Shown: positions 32,921 to 42,077, counted from the first letter of the stretch. The stretch is 64,000 bases of DNA from JAYPHU01 sp964611435 (GCA_964611435.1 CAZSXT010000016.1:18993-82992); one strand, 5' to 3'. The notes: generated by a model not told the origin, from the letters alone. Made by a program: numbers and translations.

Positions 32921-34207
32921 CTAGAGGCTGACTTTCGCCCCTTCGGCAATCGTCCGGGGGGCTTTGTTCAAGCCTTCGATGGCGAAACCGGCCGCCGCCT
33001 TATAGCCCGCCATGAACTCATTGCGTTCGTCGGGCGGGATCACGTCGTCGATATTGTCGAAGGTGCCGCGGCAGCGTTCGTCCACCATGTTCAACAGCCC
33101 GAACGGTCCGGCGCCCCGGTTGCGCAGCACCACTTCCGAGATCGGCCCGCAGAATTTCTGGTCAAAGGCGGTGAGCGCCTCCGGGGTGAGTCCGTGCTCG
33201 ATAAGGGCCGCGCCCAGGTTGCGGGTATCGACGACAGCCTGGCTGCCGCCGTTGGAACCTGTCGGATACATGGGATGGGCCGCGTCGCCGATCAGGATCA
33301 CGCGACCGTCCTGCCAGGTGGGGATCGGATCCCGGTCGATCATCGGATTCTCGAACGCCTCATCCGCGCCGCGCAACAGGCCCGGGACGTCCAGCCAGTC
33401 ATAGGTCCAGTCTTCAAAATAATGGATAAAATCGTCAATCCCGACCTTTTGGAACCAGCCGCTGTCTTTCCAGTCGTCAGGATCGTCGAAGGTCACCTCG
33501 GCGATCCAGTTGATCAGCGCCAGGCCGGTGTCCGGGTCGGGATGGGAGATCGGATAGATCACCATCCGCTGCTTGTGGGTGCCGAGCCCGACAAACGACG
33601 AGCCCGTGCGTATCGGTTTGCCCAGGGATGCGCCCCGCCACATCAGTGCGCCGCCCCAATGGATCGGCGGCTGGTCGGGATGCATCTGCGCCCGGATGGC
33701 GGAATGGATGCCGTCCGCGCCCACCAGGATGGTCCCAGTTTCGCGGATCGTATCGCCGCCCCGCTGTTCGACAATGGCGGTCACCGTGCCGTCATCGTTG
33801 TTTTCATAGCCGGTGACCCGGTGGCCTAAGCGGACGGCGTCATTGCCCAGACGCTCGAGCACCTCCCGGTAGAGCATCATGTGGAATTCGCCCCGGTGGA
33901 CGGCGTATTGGGGCCAGTTGTAGCCGGCCAGCAATCCGCGCTCCTCGGAATATATGTCGTTGCCGTTGAGGCCCACCAGCGCCCATTCCTTGGCGGGCAG
34001 GCCGACCGTGTTCAGCTTGTCTTCATCGATGCCGAGGTCGAGGAGTTCGCGCACCGCGTTGGGCTGCATGTTGATGCCCACGCCAAGCGGGCTGAGATTG
34101 CGCACGGATTCATAGACGGTGCAGGGCACGCCAATCTGGTAGAGGGTCAGGGCCAGGGTAAGCCCGCCGATGCCGCCGCCGGCGATAAGAACTCGGGGTT
34201 CAGACAT
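32921..34207 (-). CDS. FAD-dependent aromatic monooxygenase (salicylate hydroxylase-like)
   Basis: 428 residues. The FAD motif GGGIGGLTLALTLYQ is at the N-terminus, the DG motif at GADGIHSAIR and the GD motif at ILIGDAAHPMYPTGSNGG, the three marks of class A flavoprotein hydroxylases. No signal or membrane segment. Expected reaction: NAD(P)H- and oxygen-dependent ring hydroxylation or decarboxylative hydroxylation of an aromatic or heteroaromatic acid. It stands alone on this strand and is divergent from the P450 gene over a region with a 19-base palindrome. It carries its own reductase function, unlike the Rieske and P450 enzymes nearby. Confidence 0.9.
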   Translation of the reverse strand: MSEPRVLIAGGGIGGLTLALTLYQIGVPCTVYESVRNLSPLGVGINMQPNAVRELLDLGIDEDKLNTVGLPAKEWALVGLNGNDIYSEERGLLAGYNWPQYAVHRGEFHMMLYREVLERLGNDAVRLGHRVTGYENNDDGTVTAIVEQRGGDTIRETGTILVGADGIHSAIRAQMHPDQPPIHWGGALMWRGASLGKPIRTGSSFVGLGTHKQRMVIYPISHPDPDTGLALINWIAEVTFDDPDDWKDSGWFQKVGIDDFIHYFEDWTYDWLDVPGLLRGADEAFENPMIDRDPIPTWQDGRVILIGDAAHPMYPTGSNGGSQAVVDTRNLGAALIEHGLTPEALTAFDQKFCGPISEVVLRNRGAGPFGLLNMVDERCRGTFDNIDDVIPPDERNEFMAGYKAAAGFAIEGLNKAPRTIAEGAKVSL

Positions 34208-34233
34208 GTTGATTATCCGTGTTATAAATCGAG

Positions 34234-34252
34234 CCCGATAAGCCTTATCGGG
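34234..34252. promoter_or_regulatory. Palindromic operator candidate upstream of the flavin monooxygenase
   Basis: CCCGATAA-GCC-TTATCGGG, perfect 8-base arms, 27 bases upstream of the monooxygenase start in the 170-base divergent region with the P450. No T-tract follows, so an operator is favoured over a terminator. Confidence 0.55.
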
Positions 34253-34321
34253 ACCCGTTTCGTCAAGCCTCGCCCTGATCGTGCTGCAAGTTTCACTCTG
34301 CGGAATTTAAGCCTGAATCCG

Positions 34322-34350
34322 TTACGTGCCGCCGGGAACCCGCCTATACT
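34322..34350 (+). promoter_or_regulatory. Candidate sigma-70 promoter for the P450 gene
   Basis: TTACGT, a 17-base spacer and TATACT (34345-34350), 27 bases before the P450 ATG. A GGGGAGG ribosome site lies between. Confidence 0.45.
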
Positions 34351-34377
34351 GCCACTGACCTTGTCGGGGAGGCAAAG

Positions 34378-35706
34378 ATGGCGTCGACACCGAATAAGAG
34401 CCTGGGCATGTTCCAGTCCGACCCGGATCTGGATGCACCGCCGCCGCCATCTTGTCCGATGTCGGCCATGGCCGAAGCGTTCGAGCCCTTTAGCGAGGCG
34501 TATTTGGCCGACCCTTATGCGTTCTTTGTTAAGGCTCGGGATGAAGAGCCGATTTTCTATGATCCGAAGCTCGGCTATTGGGTGGTGATGAAGTACGACG
34601 AGATCGTCGAGGTGTTTCGCGATCCGGAGACCTTTTCCGCCGCCTTGGCCCGCCATCCGGTGACGCCCATTTGCCCGGCCGCCGCCGCCGTGCGCGACAG
34701 TCTGGACATTTCCGTGGAGCCGTCTCTGGTGGACGAAGAGCCGGAAACCCACCGGAAGCACCGGAAAATCTTTGGCGACGCTTTTACACCCAAGAGGGTG
34801 AACGAAGTGGAACCTCGGGTCCGGGAAATTGTCACCCGGTTCATCGACCGGTTTGCCGGTGACGGCGAAGCCGACTTGGTCAGCCAGATGCTCTACGAAG
34901 TGCCCGCGCTCGCAATCTTTATCTTCCTGGGCGCGCCCGATGACGATGCGGTCTTGGTCAAAGAGCTGGGTTCCACCCGCGCCATCGTGAACTGGGGCCG
35001 GCCCACCGACGACGAACAGGTCGAAATGATGCGGGACATGGGCAAGCACTGGGACTTCACCCGCAACCTGGTAGATAACGCCCTTAAAAATCCCGGCGAC
35101 AATTATCTGGGCGATATGGTCCGGTTGCATCAGGAAGACCCCAGCCGGTTCACCATCAATTACCTCTACAACGTCATGTTCCTGATGCAGTTCGCGGGAC
35201 ACGAAACGACCACTCAGGCCTCGGCCAACGGCATGAAGGCGCTGTTGGAGAACCGGGAACAATGGGAAGCGCTATGTGCGGACCCGTCTCTGATCCCCAA
35301 TGCGGTGGAGGAAATTCTGCGATTTGATGCGTCGATCTTTACCTGGCGGCGGATCGCCACCAAGGACACGCAAATCGGCGGTGTGGATATCCCGAAGGGC
35401 TCCAAAATTCTGGTGATGACCGGGTCCGGCAACCACGACGACGACATGTTCCCGGAAGGGGGCAAGGTGGATATCACCCGGAAGAACGCCAAACGGCATT
35501 TGGCGTTCGGCAACGGCGCACATTTCTGCATGGGTGCACCGCTGGCGCGGATGGAGATGAAAGTGATCCTGGAGGAGTTGACCCGGCGGCTGCCCCATAT
35601 GGACTTGAAACCGGGTCAGGACTGGCGCTACATCCCAACATTGAATTTTCGTGGTGTACAAGAGTTATGGGTGGAATGGGACGCAGCCAAAAATCCTCAC
35701 ACTTGA
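34378..35706 (+). CDS. Cytochrome P450
   Basis: 442 residues, a soluble bacterial P450. The I-helix is FAGHETTTQ, the K-helix motif EEILRFD carries the Glu and Arg of ExxR, and the heme loop FGNGAHFCMGAPLARMEM has the thiolate Cys384. All core residues are intact. It needs a ferredoxin and reductase, neither of which is in the window. Expected chemistry: hydroxylation or O-dealkylation of an aromatic, alicyclic or fatty substrate. It lies 167 bases upstream of the TAXI-TRAP transporter genes on the same strand, which may bring in the substrate or a related acid. Confidence 0.95.
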   Translation: MASTPNKSLGMFQSDPDLDAPPPPSCPMSAMAEAFEPFSEAYLADPYAFFVKARDEEPIFYDPKLGYWVVMKYDEIVEVFRDPETFSAALARHPVTPICPAAAAVRDSLDISVEPSLVDEEPETHRKHRKIFGDAFTPKRVNEVEPRVREIVTRFIDRFAGDGEADLVSQMLYEVPALAIFIFLGAPDDDAVLVKELGSTRAIVNWGRPTDDEQVEMMRDMGKHWDFTRNLVDNALKNPGDNYLGDMVRLHQEDPSRFTINYLYNVMFLMQFAGHETTTQASANGMKALLENREQWEALCADPSLIPNAVEEILRFDASIFTWRRIATKDTQIGGVDIPKGSKILVMTGSGNHDDDMFPEGGKVDITRKNAKRHLAFGNGAHFCMGAPLARMEMKVILEELTRRLPHMDLKPGQDWRYIPTLNFRGVQELWVEWDAAKNPHT

Positions 35707-35729
35707 TTCATTGCCTTAATTTCGCTTGA

Positions 35730-35821
35730 TTTTGGACCAGAATAAAGGACATTAGACCCAAAATTCCGCAGCCGGGCGGGAGCTTCGAGACATCAAGCCG
35801 CCGCTGTGCTAGGGTCCAAAA
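35730..35821. promoter_or_regulatory. Distant inverted repeat upstream of the TAXI gene
   Basis: TTTTGGACC (35730-35738) and GGTCCAAAA (35813-35821) are perfect 9-base complements 74 bases apart in the P450-TAXI gap. Could be two half-sites for a looping regulator, or chance. Confidence 0.25.
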
Positions 35822-35873
35822 TAAGAGCCGTTAAGGCGTCATCGTTTTCGTTTAACACAGGTAGGAGTTCACT

Positions 35874-36926
35874 ATGCGTAAATTACTTTTTTCGGCGGTT
35901 GCCGCCACCGGCCTCATGGCTGCCGGCGCTCAGGCGCAAAATATCACCATGACCATGGCGTCCGCTCAGCCGGGTGGTGCGTCCGATATCGCGGCCAAAG
36001 TGCTGGCCGAGGTTGCGGCGTCTAAGGGCATCGCAACCATTCAGACCCAAGGCGGCAAGGTACTGACCAAGACCCTCCAAGAAGTGGTGGAGGGAAAACT
36101 TGACCTGACAACTAATCCCTTTGTGCTCGGCTTCTTGATGAGCAAGGGCCTGGGCCCGTATTCCGGCCTCGGCAAGGAAAAAGGTGCGCAATTGGCGGGC
36201 AATATCCGTCTGTTGTTCCCGTTCCATATTGCCACCTTTTATCTGGTATCCTTTCAGTCCAAGAACATCGATAGCTGGGACAAGATCAAAGGCAAAACCA
36301 TCCACAACGGCCCGCCCCGGGGCGGCGCGTTGATCTCCGCGCGGAACATCATTCGCTTGGTTGCCGGCATGACCGAAGGTAAGGGCTATACCGGCAAGCA
36401 AATTGCTTGGGGTCAGGCCAACTCTATCTTCCTGGATGGTTCGGTTGATGCGGCCGTGCGGCCGAGCACAAATCCCTCGGCCTTCCTGCCGGTCTTCATG
36501 GCTGCCGGTAAGATCAATCTAGTCTCCATTCCGAAAGCCAAGTTTGAATCTGCTGCCATGCAGAAGTACATCAAGGCGCCGGGCAATGCGGCGAATGTCT
36601 TCCCGATCAGCGAATTGGCCCACCTGGGTGACGGTGCGCGGATTATTTCCGAAGACAATATGTATCGCGCCGTGGCGAACACCGCCGGTATTGTTGTCCA
36701 TAAGAAGATGGACAAGGCGTTGGCGAAATCTCTGACGGCGGCCTTCCTGGCCAACCTGCCGAACATGTACAAGAACATTGCGTTCGCCAAGTCTTCGCAT
36801 TTCGGCAAGATCGACAACAAACTGATGGGCATCTGCACGGCCAATGTGGTCCTGCACCCCGGCGCCGTTGAGGCCTGGGAAGAGGCCGGTCACAAGATCG
36901 AAGACTGCATGAAGCCGAAAGGCTAA
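35874..36926 (+). CDS. TAXI-family TRAP solute-binding protein
   Basis: 350 residues with a Sec signal, KLLFSAVAATGLMAAGAQAQ, and a periplasmic TAXI domain. It shares the blocks GPYSGLGKEKG, HNGPPRGGALISARN and WGQANSIFLD with the orphan copy at 5332. The TRAP permease gene starts 109 bases later, with a hairpin terminator between, an arrangement that usually yields excess binding protein over permease. A strong GTAGGAG site precedes the ATG. The ligand is unknown; surrounding catabolic genes suggest an aromatic or organic acid. The N-terminal cleavage should fall after about residue 21. Confidence 0.9.
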   Translation: MRKLLFSAVAATGLMAAGAQAQNITMTMASAQPGGASDIAAKVLAEVAASKGIATIQTQGGKVLTKTLQEVVEGKLDLTTNPFVLGFLMSKGLGPYSGLGKEKGAQLAGNIRLLFPFHIATFYLVSFQSKNIDSWDKIKGKTIHNGPPRGGALISARNIIRLVAGMTEGKGYTGKQIAWGQANSIFLDGSVDAAVRPSTNPSAFLPVFMAAGKINLVSIPKAKFESAAMQKYIKAPGNAANVFPISELAHLGDGARIISEDNMYRAVANTAGIVVHKKMDKALAKSLTAAFLANLPNMYKNIAFAKSSHFGKIDNKLMGICTANVVLHPGAVEAWEEAGHKIEDCMKPKG

Positions 36927-36951
36927 GCGGCTCGTCTAATTCGGAAAATTA

Positions 36952-36987
36952 AGAGTCGGAGCGTTTATGTGCGCTCCGGCTCTTTTT
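36952..36987 (+). terminator. Attenuating terminator between binding protein and TRAP permease
   Basis: AGAG-T-CGGAGCG pairs with CGCTCCG-G-CTCT around a TTTATGTG loop, followed by a T-run. It lies between the TAXI and permease genes and probably lets only part of transcription through. Confidence 0.8.
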
Positions 36988-37035
36988 CCGCATAAAGAGG
37001 CATAACGCCCGTCCTAACAGGGGGAAATCGGAACC

Positions 37036-39554
37036 ATGTCGGATACTGCCGTCCAAGAACCGCAGAATTGGCGTCGCAACGTCGCCATGGTCCTCGCGTT
37101 CATCCTGGTTGTGTGCGGGATGGCCAACAACTTCCCCAACGTGCCCGGCCTTCTGGAGGTGATCCAGTTCATTCCCGGCCTGGGTGATATTCCACGTTAC
37201 AGCAAATACAATTCTGAATTCTTTTTTCCCATCGCCTTTGCGCTGATGCTCACCATTTCCCTGTTGAACGCGTCGTTCTCCCGGGATTGGAAAGAGGCAG
37301 GGCCCAACAAATATTTCGGCGGCGTGGTTCTCGATTCCTTGATGCTGCTGACCATTTTCGGCGTTGTTCTGGTTTTCCTAATCGAACACGAACAGGTTTG
37401 CCTGATCGATACGCTCTCTGGCGAGCGGGAGCGCCTGATGGAAGAAAACCGGGCGCGCGCGGCGGAGTATCTGGCGATTTTCGGCACGCCGCCGGATGAA
37501 GATTTCCCAGATTGTCAGACCAATATCGGCCCGTGGATACTGCCGTTCCTGGTATGGTCCGTCGGCATTTTCTTTGTCTATATCATTAAGGTTTGGGGCT
37601 TCCCCATCGTCGCCGTGGCCATCGCGGCTTTTTTGTATACGGTGATTTCAGCCGGGGCCTGGTACTTCGACTGGACCGACAATAAATATCTGACCACGTC
37701 CATCGGCACCATCACCGACGGGATACGAGATTACTCGGCNNNNNNNNNNNNNNNNNNNNNNNNNNNNNNNNNNNNNNNNNNNNNNNNNNNNNNNNNNNNN
37801 NNNNNNNNNNNNNNNNNNNNNNNNNNNNNNNNNNNNNNNAATATCTGACCACGTCCATCGGCACCATCACCGACGGGATACGAGATTACTCGGCCGGCGT
37901 GGTGGCGGCCAGAAACGCGATCATCATTGAATCCAACGGTATCTTAGGGCAGTTCCTGAATATCACCGTGAACATTGTCTTCCCCTATGTCGTGCTGGGC
38001 GCGTTGTTCGGTGCGTCGGCCGGCGGCCGGTCCCTGATCCGCATGGCCGTGGTGATCACCCGGAAGCTCCGGGGCGGTCCGGCGCACGCTGCCATTGTGG
38101 GCTCGGCAACGTTCGGCACGATTTCCGGCGGTCCCGTCGTCAACGTGCTCGGCACCGGCACCCTGACCATCCCGATGATGATCCAGAACGGGTTTCGCAA
38201 AACATTCGCCGGCGGGGTTGAGGCGGCGTCGTCGAGCGGTGGTCAAATCATGCCGCCGGTCATGGGCATTGCGGCCTTCGTTCTGGCTGCGCTATCTACC
38301 GTGCCGTATTCCGAGGTGATCGTGGCGGCGTTCATCCCGGCTCTCGCTTACTTCTTCAGTCTGTTTCTGATGGTGGTGTTTGAATCCCGCCGGATGGATA
38401 TCCAGGCGGTCAAAGTCCTGACCGAGGAACAGAAGCTCACCTGGGAAGACTATAAAAACCTGATCATGATCGCCGGACCGATCCTGATGATCCTGTTCCT
38501 GCTGCTGACCTCCAAGGATACGGTGGCCAACGGCTGGCCGGCTTTCCTGCTTGGGTATGACAGTGAATCCGGTGCGCCGCTGCCCTGGCTTTTAAAGGTC
38601 ATCCAGAATGCGGCGGGGGATCCGGACTCAGCCGGCTTCTATGCCGTGGCTTTGCTGGTGGCGCTGTTGTTCCTGGATCCGGAAATCCGCAAAAAGCCGC
38701 GTAAGGTGCTGACCGCTCTGGCCGACGCCGGCATAATCATCGGCGAGCTGTTCCTCTTGCTGGTTGCGGTCTCGGTGATTGATGTCTGTATCAATTTCAC
38801 CAACTTCACCGGCATTCTGACGATTGACGTCCTCAACTGGTTGAAGTCTGTCGAGACGTTCAACTTGTTTGGTTCGGAATTCCATATCGGCGGATCGCTG
38901 TATCTAATGCTGGCGCTGGTGGTGACCATGTTCGCGACCATCCTGCTGGGCATGGGCATGCCGACCCTGCCTGCCTATGTGAACGTGGTGCTGATCATCG
39001 GTCCGCTGCTGGCGGCGCTCGGCACCTCGGTGTTTACGTCCCATATGTTCATTTTCTACTTCGCGGTGGCCTCAGCGATTACGCCACCCGTTGCGATCGC
39101 CGCGTTTGCGGCGTCCACCATTTCCAAGGCGGAACCGTTGGCGACCGGCTTCTCGGCCGTGCGCTCGGGCATCATTATGTTCACGATTCCGTTCGTCTTC
39201 GCCTTCTATCCGGAGCTGCTCCTCATCGAAGCGGCGCAGATCGCCCCGGTCCTGGAGGGCGGCACGACGGAGAAGACTTACCTGCCGGGCTATGACGGCA
39301 CCATTCACTTGGCGAGTTTGGGCTGGCTGCTGGTGAGACTGGTGTTCGCGCTCTATCTGGTGGCGAGCGCGCTCAGCCGACAGGACAAACATCGTCTCGC
39401 CAAGTGGGAGATCGGCGTGCGGTTGCTGTTGGCGCTGCTGGTCATCCTGAAAGATTCGTTGATCGCCGATGTCGCGATTGGCGTGGCGCTGCTCTATCTG
39501 GCTTATCACCACCTGATCAAAGGCCGACTCGCAAAAAAAGAAGCCGCGACGTAA
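37036..39554 (+). CDS. Fused TRAP transporter permease (4TM/12TM), split by a false assembly gap
   Basis: Reads 37036 to the N-run, then continues in another phase to 39554. The 55 bases before the gap repeat exactly after it; joining at this overlap restores one frame of 787 residues, the normal size of fused DctQM-type permeases used by TAXI systems. The first 230 residues hold four helices and a charged loop; the rest is the DctM-like domain (SATFGTISGGPVVNVLGTGT, LLGMGMPTLPAYV, AITPPVAIAAFAAS). It imports the ligand caught by the upstream TAXI protein using an ion gradient. The interruption is therefore an artefact, not a pseudogene. Confidence 0.92.
37685..37894. other. 100-N gap flanked by an exact 55-base duplicate
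   Basis: Bases 37685-37739 are identical to 37840-37894, with Ns at 37740-37839. Contigs that overlap by one assembly word were scaffolded with a placeholder instead of merged. The true distance is zero and one copy should be removed along with the Ns. Confidence 0.92.
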
Positions 39555-39567
39555 ACGCCGCGGCTTC
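39533..39567 (-). terminator. Terminator of the aminotransferase gene, inside the permease 3' end
   Basis: On the minus strand a 9-base stem GAAGCCGCG/CGCGGCTTC (39540-39548 with 39559-39567) is followed by seven Ts (39533-39539). The element overlaps the last codons and stop of the TRAP permease gene. Confidence 0.7.
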
Positions 39568-39591
39568 CCGCATTCGTACAAAGCCTGAAGT

Positions 39592-40719
39592 TTAAGCGAT
39601 CTGATCAAGGGCCTTGGACAGGTTGTCCACGGTCCGGTCGATATTGTGCAGCTTGTCCAATCCAAAGAGCCCCATGCGGAAGGTGCTGAACCCTTCCGGC
39701 TCATCACACATCAAGGGTACGCCGGCGGCCGTTTGCAGGCCGGCTGCGGCGAACTTCTTGCCGGTTTGGATGTCGCCGTCGTCGGTGTAGCTGACCACCA
39801 CGCCCGGCGCCTGGAAACCTTCGGCGGCGACGCTGCGGAAACCTTTACTGACCAGCAGTTCCCGGACTTTATTGCCCAACGCCCATTGCTCCTCTTTGAC
39901 CTTGTCGAACCCATATTCTTGGGTTTCCTTCATGGACTGATGGAATTTTACCAGCGCATCCGTGGGCATGGTGGCATGATAGGCATGGCCGCCATTCTCG
40001 TACGCCTCCATGATCTGTCGCCATTTCTTTAGATCGGCAGCGAAGCTGGAACTGGCCGTGCTGTCCATCTTGTCCATGGCGCTCTGGTTCATCATGACCA
40101 GGGCGCTACAGGGAGACGCGCTCCAGCCTTTTTGCGGTGCGCTCAACAGGATATCGACGCCGGTCGCTTTCATGTCGACCCAGACGCAGCCCGACGCGAT
40201 GCAGTCGAGGACAAACAGCCCACCCGCCGCGTGGGTGGCGTCGGCAACGGCTTTGACATAATCATCCGGCAGGATAATGCCCGACGCCGTCTCCACATGG
40301 GGCGCGAAGACCATATCCGGCTTCTCTTTCTCGATGGCGGCCACGACCTCTTCGATGGGGGCGGGGGCAAAAGCGGCCTGATTACCGCTTTCCACCAGCC
40401 GGGCTTTGAGGACCGTTTCGGATGAGGGAATATTGCCGGCTTCGAAAATCTGGGACCAGCGGAAACTGAAAAAGCCATTGCGGATCACCAGGCATTTCTT
40501 GTCCGTCGCGAATTGGCGGGCTACCGCCTCCATGCCGTAGGTGCCGCCGCCCGGCACAATCGCCACAGCATCCGCGTTGTAGACGCTCTTTAGCGTGTCG
40601 GAGATGTCCCGCATGACGCCCTGGAAGGATTGGGACATGTGGTTCAGAGAACGGTCAGTAAAGACCACTGAATACTCAAGAAGCCCGTCGGGATCGACGG
40701 CGGAAATGGGATTGCTCAT
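39592..40719 (-). CDS. Class V aminotransferase (alanine-glyoxylate/serine-pyruvate type)
   Basis: 375 residues from MSNPISAVDPDG with AGGA upstream; an open extension beyond is not supported. The PLP Lys lies in LLSAPQKGWSASP, preceded by the cofactor Asp in GGLFVLDCIASG. PGGGTYGMEAVARQF near residue 55 is the expected nucleotide-like phosphate loop of the class. The family uses glyoxylate or pyruvate as amino acceptor. The conserved small-subdomain tail (FRMGLFGLDKLHNIDR) is also present. It is convergent with the TRAP permease gene and ends at a terminator embedded there. It may provide glycine/serine links to the THF pathway or transaminate a ring-cleavage keto acid. Confidence 0.9.
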   Translation of the reverse strand: MSNPISAVDPDGLLEYSVVFTDRSLNHMSQSFQGVMRDISDTLKSVYNADAVAIVPGGGTYGMEAVARQFATDKKCLVIRNGFFSFRWSQIFEAGNIPSSETVLKARLVESGNQAAFAPAPIEEVVAAIEKEKPDMVFAPHVETASGIILPDDYVKAVADATHAAGGLFVLDCIASGCVWVDMKATGVDILLSAPQKGWSASPCSALVMMNQSAMDKMDSTASSSFAADLKKWRQIMEAYENGGHAYHATMPTDALVKFHQSMKETQEYGFDKVKEEQWALGNKVRELLVSKGFRSVAAEGFQAPGVVVSYTDDGDIQTGKKFAAAGLQTAAGVPLMCDEPEGFSTFRMGLFGLDKLHNIDRTVDNLSKALDQIA

Positions 40720-40820
40720 TTTTTCCTGCCCAATTTTTGAGGTGTTTGAATAATTGGGACGTACCCTACTCAACTGGCCCGGAATCCGAAAGGAAAAATC
40801 CGGAAAAAATCCCGGTAGCG

Positions 40821-41351
40821 CTATTTGCCGCCATCTACGGGGCGAAGCATGCGCTGCAGCACGCCATCCTTGTCGATGAAGTAATGCTTCGCGGCCCCCA
40901 GCATGTGCAGGGCCAGCAGCCACATGATCAAAATACCGGTGAGTTCGTGCAGTTCCTCCATGAATTCATGAACATCACGGCTCCGCTCCATGGGCGACGG
41001 AATTTCCAGACCGAACACGTCCAGCGGCCGGCCCAGGGACCAGGGCAGGAAGTAACCGCTGACAATCACCAGGACGATGCAGACCAGAAACCCCCAGATC
41101 ACGATCCGCGAGGCCAGGTTATAAATCTCCGCCTGATCCGGCTTGTCGGTGAAGCCGCGACGAATTCGATTCCAAACCCGCCAGATCAGGAATAAGCCGG
41201 CGACAGCGCCGAAACTCACATGAAAGACGTACATCGCGTCGCCGCGGTCGCCTTCGTGGGTGGCGAACAACGCGATGACCAGGATCGCCCCCAGCCAATG
41301 AGTGACGATGGAGAGATGGGAATAGCCGGCGGCGTTCGTTGGGGTGGTCAT
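40821..41351 (-). CDS. Cytochrome b561-family membrane protein
   Basis: 176 residues with four hydrophobic helices. The His residues expected for two b-hemes lie in THWLGAILVIA, YVFHVSFGAV, HEFMEELHELTG and LALHMLGAAKHYF, matching the bacterial CybB pattern. The protein transfers electrons from quinol or to a redox partner in the inner membrane. It is a lone gene, divergent from the cupin gene across a region with a perfect palindrome. It could serve as an electron sink for one of the nearby oxidoreductases, but no partner is obvious. Confidence 0.88.
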   Translation of the reverse strand: MTTPTNAAGYSHLSIVTHWLGAILVIALFATHEGDRGDAMYVFHVSFGAVAGLFLIWRVWNRIRRGFTDKPDQAEIYNLASRIVIWGFLVCIVLVIVSGYFLPWSLGRPLDVFGLEIPSPMERSRDVHEFMEELHELTGILIMWLLALHMLGAAKHYFIDKDGVLQRMLRPVDGGK

Positions 41352-41410
41352 GTCATATTAGCCTTAGTTGCAGAGGTGGTCGTGTTTAGAGTGAACCGTG
41401 ATACCATGCA

Positions 41411-41424
41411 GTTCAACGTTGAAC
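41411..41424. promoter_or_regulatory. Perfect palindrome between cytochrome b561 and cupin genes
   Basis: GTTCAACGTTGAAC, 14 bases, fully symmetric, in the 129-base divergent region 41352-41480. Candidate operator for both genes. Confidence 0.45.
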
Positions 41425-41480
41425 GGCGTAGTTTCCGCCGAATTGATCAAGGGAATTATCGACAAAAGGGAGGATGTATC

Positions 41481-42062
41481 ATGACAAATGAAATTTATAC
41501 GCCCACAAAGGAAGAGATCGACAGCCGGATCGGCCGGTTCTCCGATCTGCGCCAGATGTCCACGGCCGATGACCTGGAATGGGTCGGGCAAGACGCGATG
41601 GACGTCTTCTACGCCCGCAAGCTGATGCCGGTCATTCTGGACGATACCAAAAACCCGTTCGGGAACGCCGCGCCGATCTTCGGCGCCGCCGGCACGACGA
41701 TGTTTGTGTCCATCATGCCACCGGGTCAGGGCCCGTGCCTTCATTCTCACAACTCAACCTTCGAGACGTTTATGGTGTTGGAAGGGACAATTGAATACTA
41801 CATCGGTGATCCGGTGGAACATACGGTCGTGCTGAACAAATGGGACACGTTCTCCTGTCCGCCCCGGGTCTATCGCGGGTTTAAAAACATCGGCGATACG
41901 GATGCGGTGCAGCTTACGGTCATCACGGGTGTGGAAGAGGGGCGCGACGATGTTTCCATCCCGGATTCAATCGCGCAGGAAGTCGAGAAGGATTACGGCG
42001 ATAAGATCAGCACCGCGTTCCGAGAGTTCTTCCAATTCGATCCGCCGCAATCGAACGCCTGA
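41481..42062 (+). CDS. Cupin-domain protein
   Basis: 193 residues starting at MTNEIYTPTKEEI with GGGAGG upstream. A single cupin barrel has the metal motif GPCLHSHNSTFETFMVLEG (two His, one Glu) and a second motif region ending FSCPPRVYRGFKNIG; the usual last His is an Arg or Tyr there (PPRVYRGF), so the metal site may be incomplete. Cupins of this length act as dioxygenases, isomerases or binding proteins. It is convergent with the extradiol dioxygenase gene, 15 bases apart. A role in aromatic catabolism is suggested only by location. Confidence 0.8.
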   Translation: MTNEIYTPTKEEIDSRIGRFSDLRQMSTADDLEWVGQDAMDVFYARKLMPVILDDTKNPFGNAAPIFGAAGTTMFVSIMPPGQGPCLHSHNSTFETFMVLEGTIEYYIGDPVEHTVVLNKWDTFSCPPRVYRGFKNIGDTDAVQLTVITGVEEGRDDVSIPDSIAQEVEKDYGDKISTAFREFFQFDPPQSNA

Positions 42063-42077
42063 TAAGGCGGACGAGAG

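Noticed and set aside
37036..39554. TRAP permease as a broken pseudogene
   Set aside because: The break coincides with the N-run and an exact 55-base duplicate; merging restores the frame.
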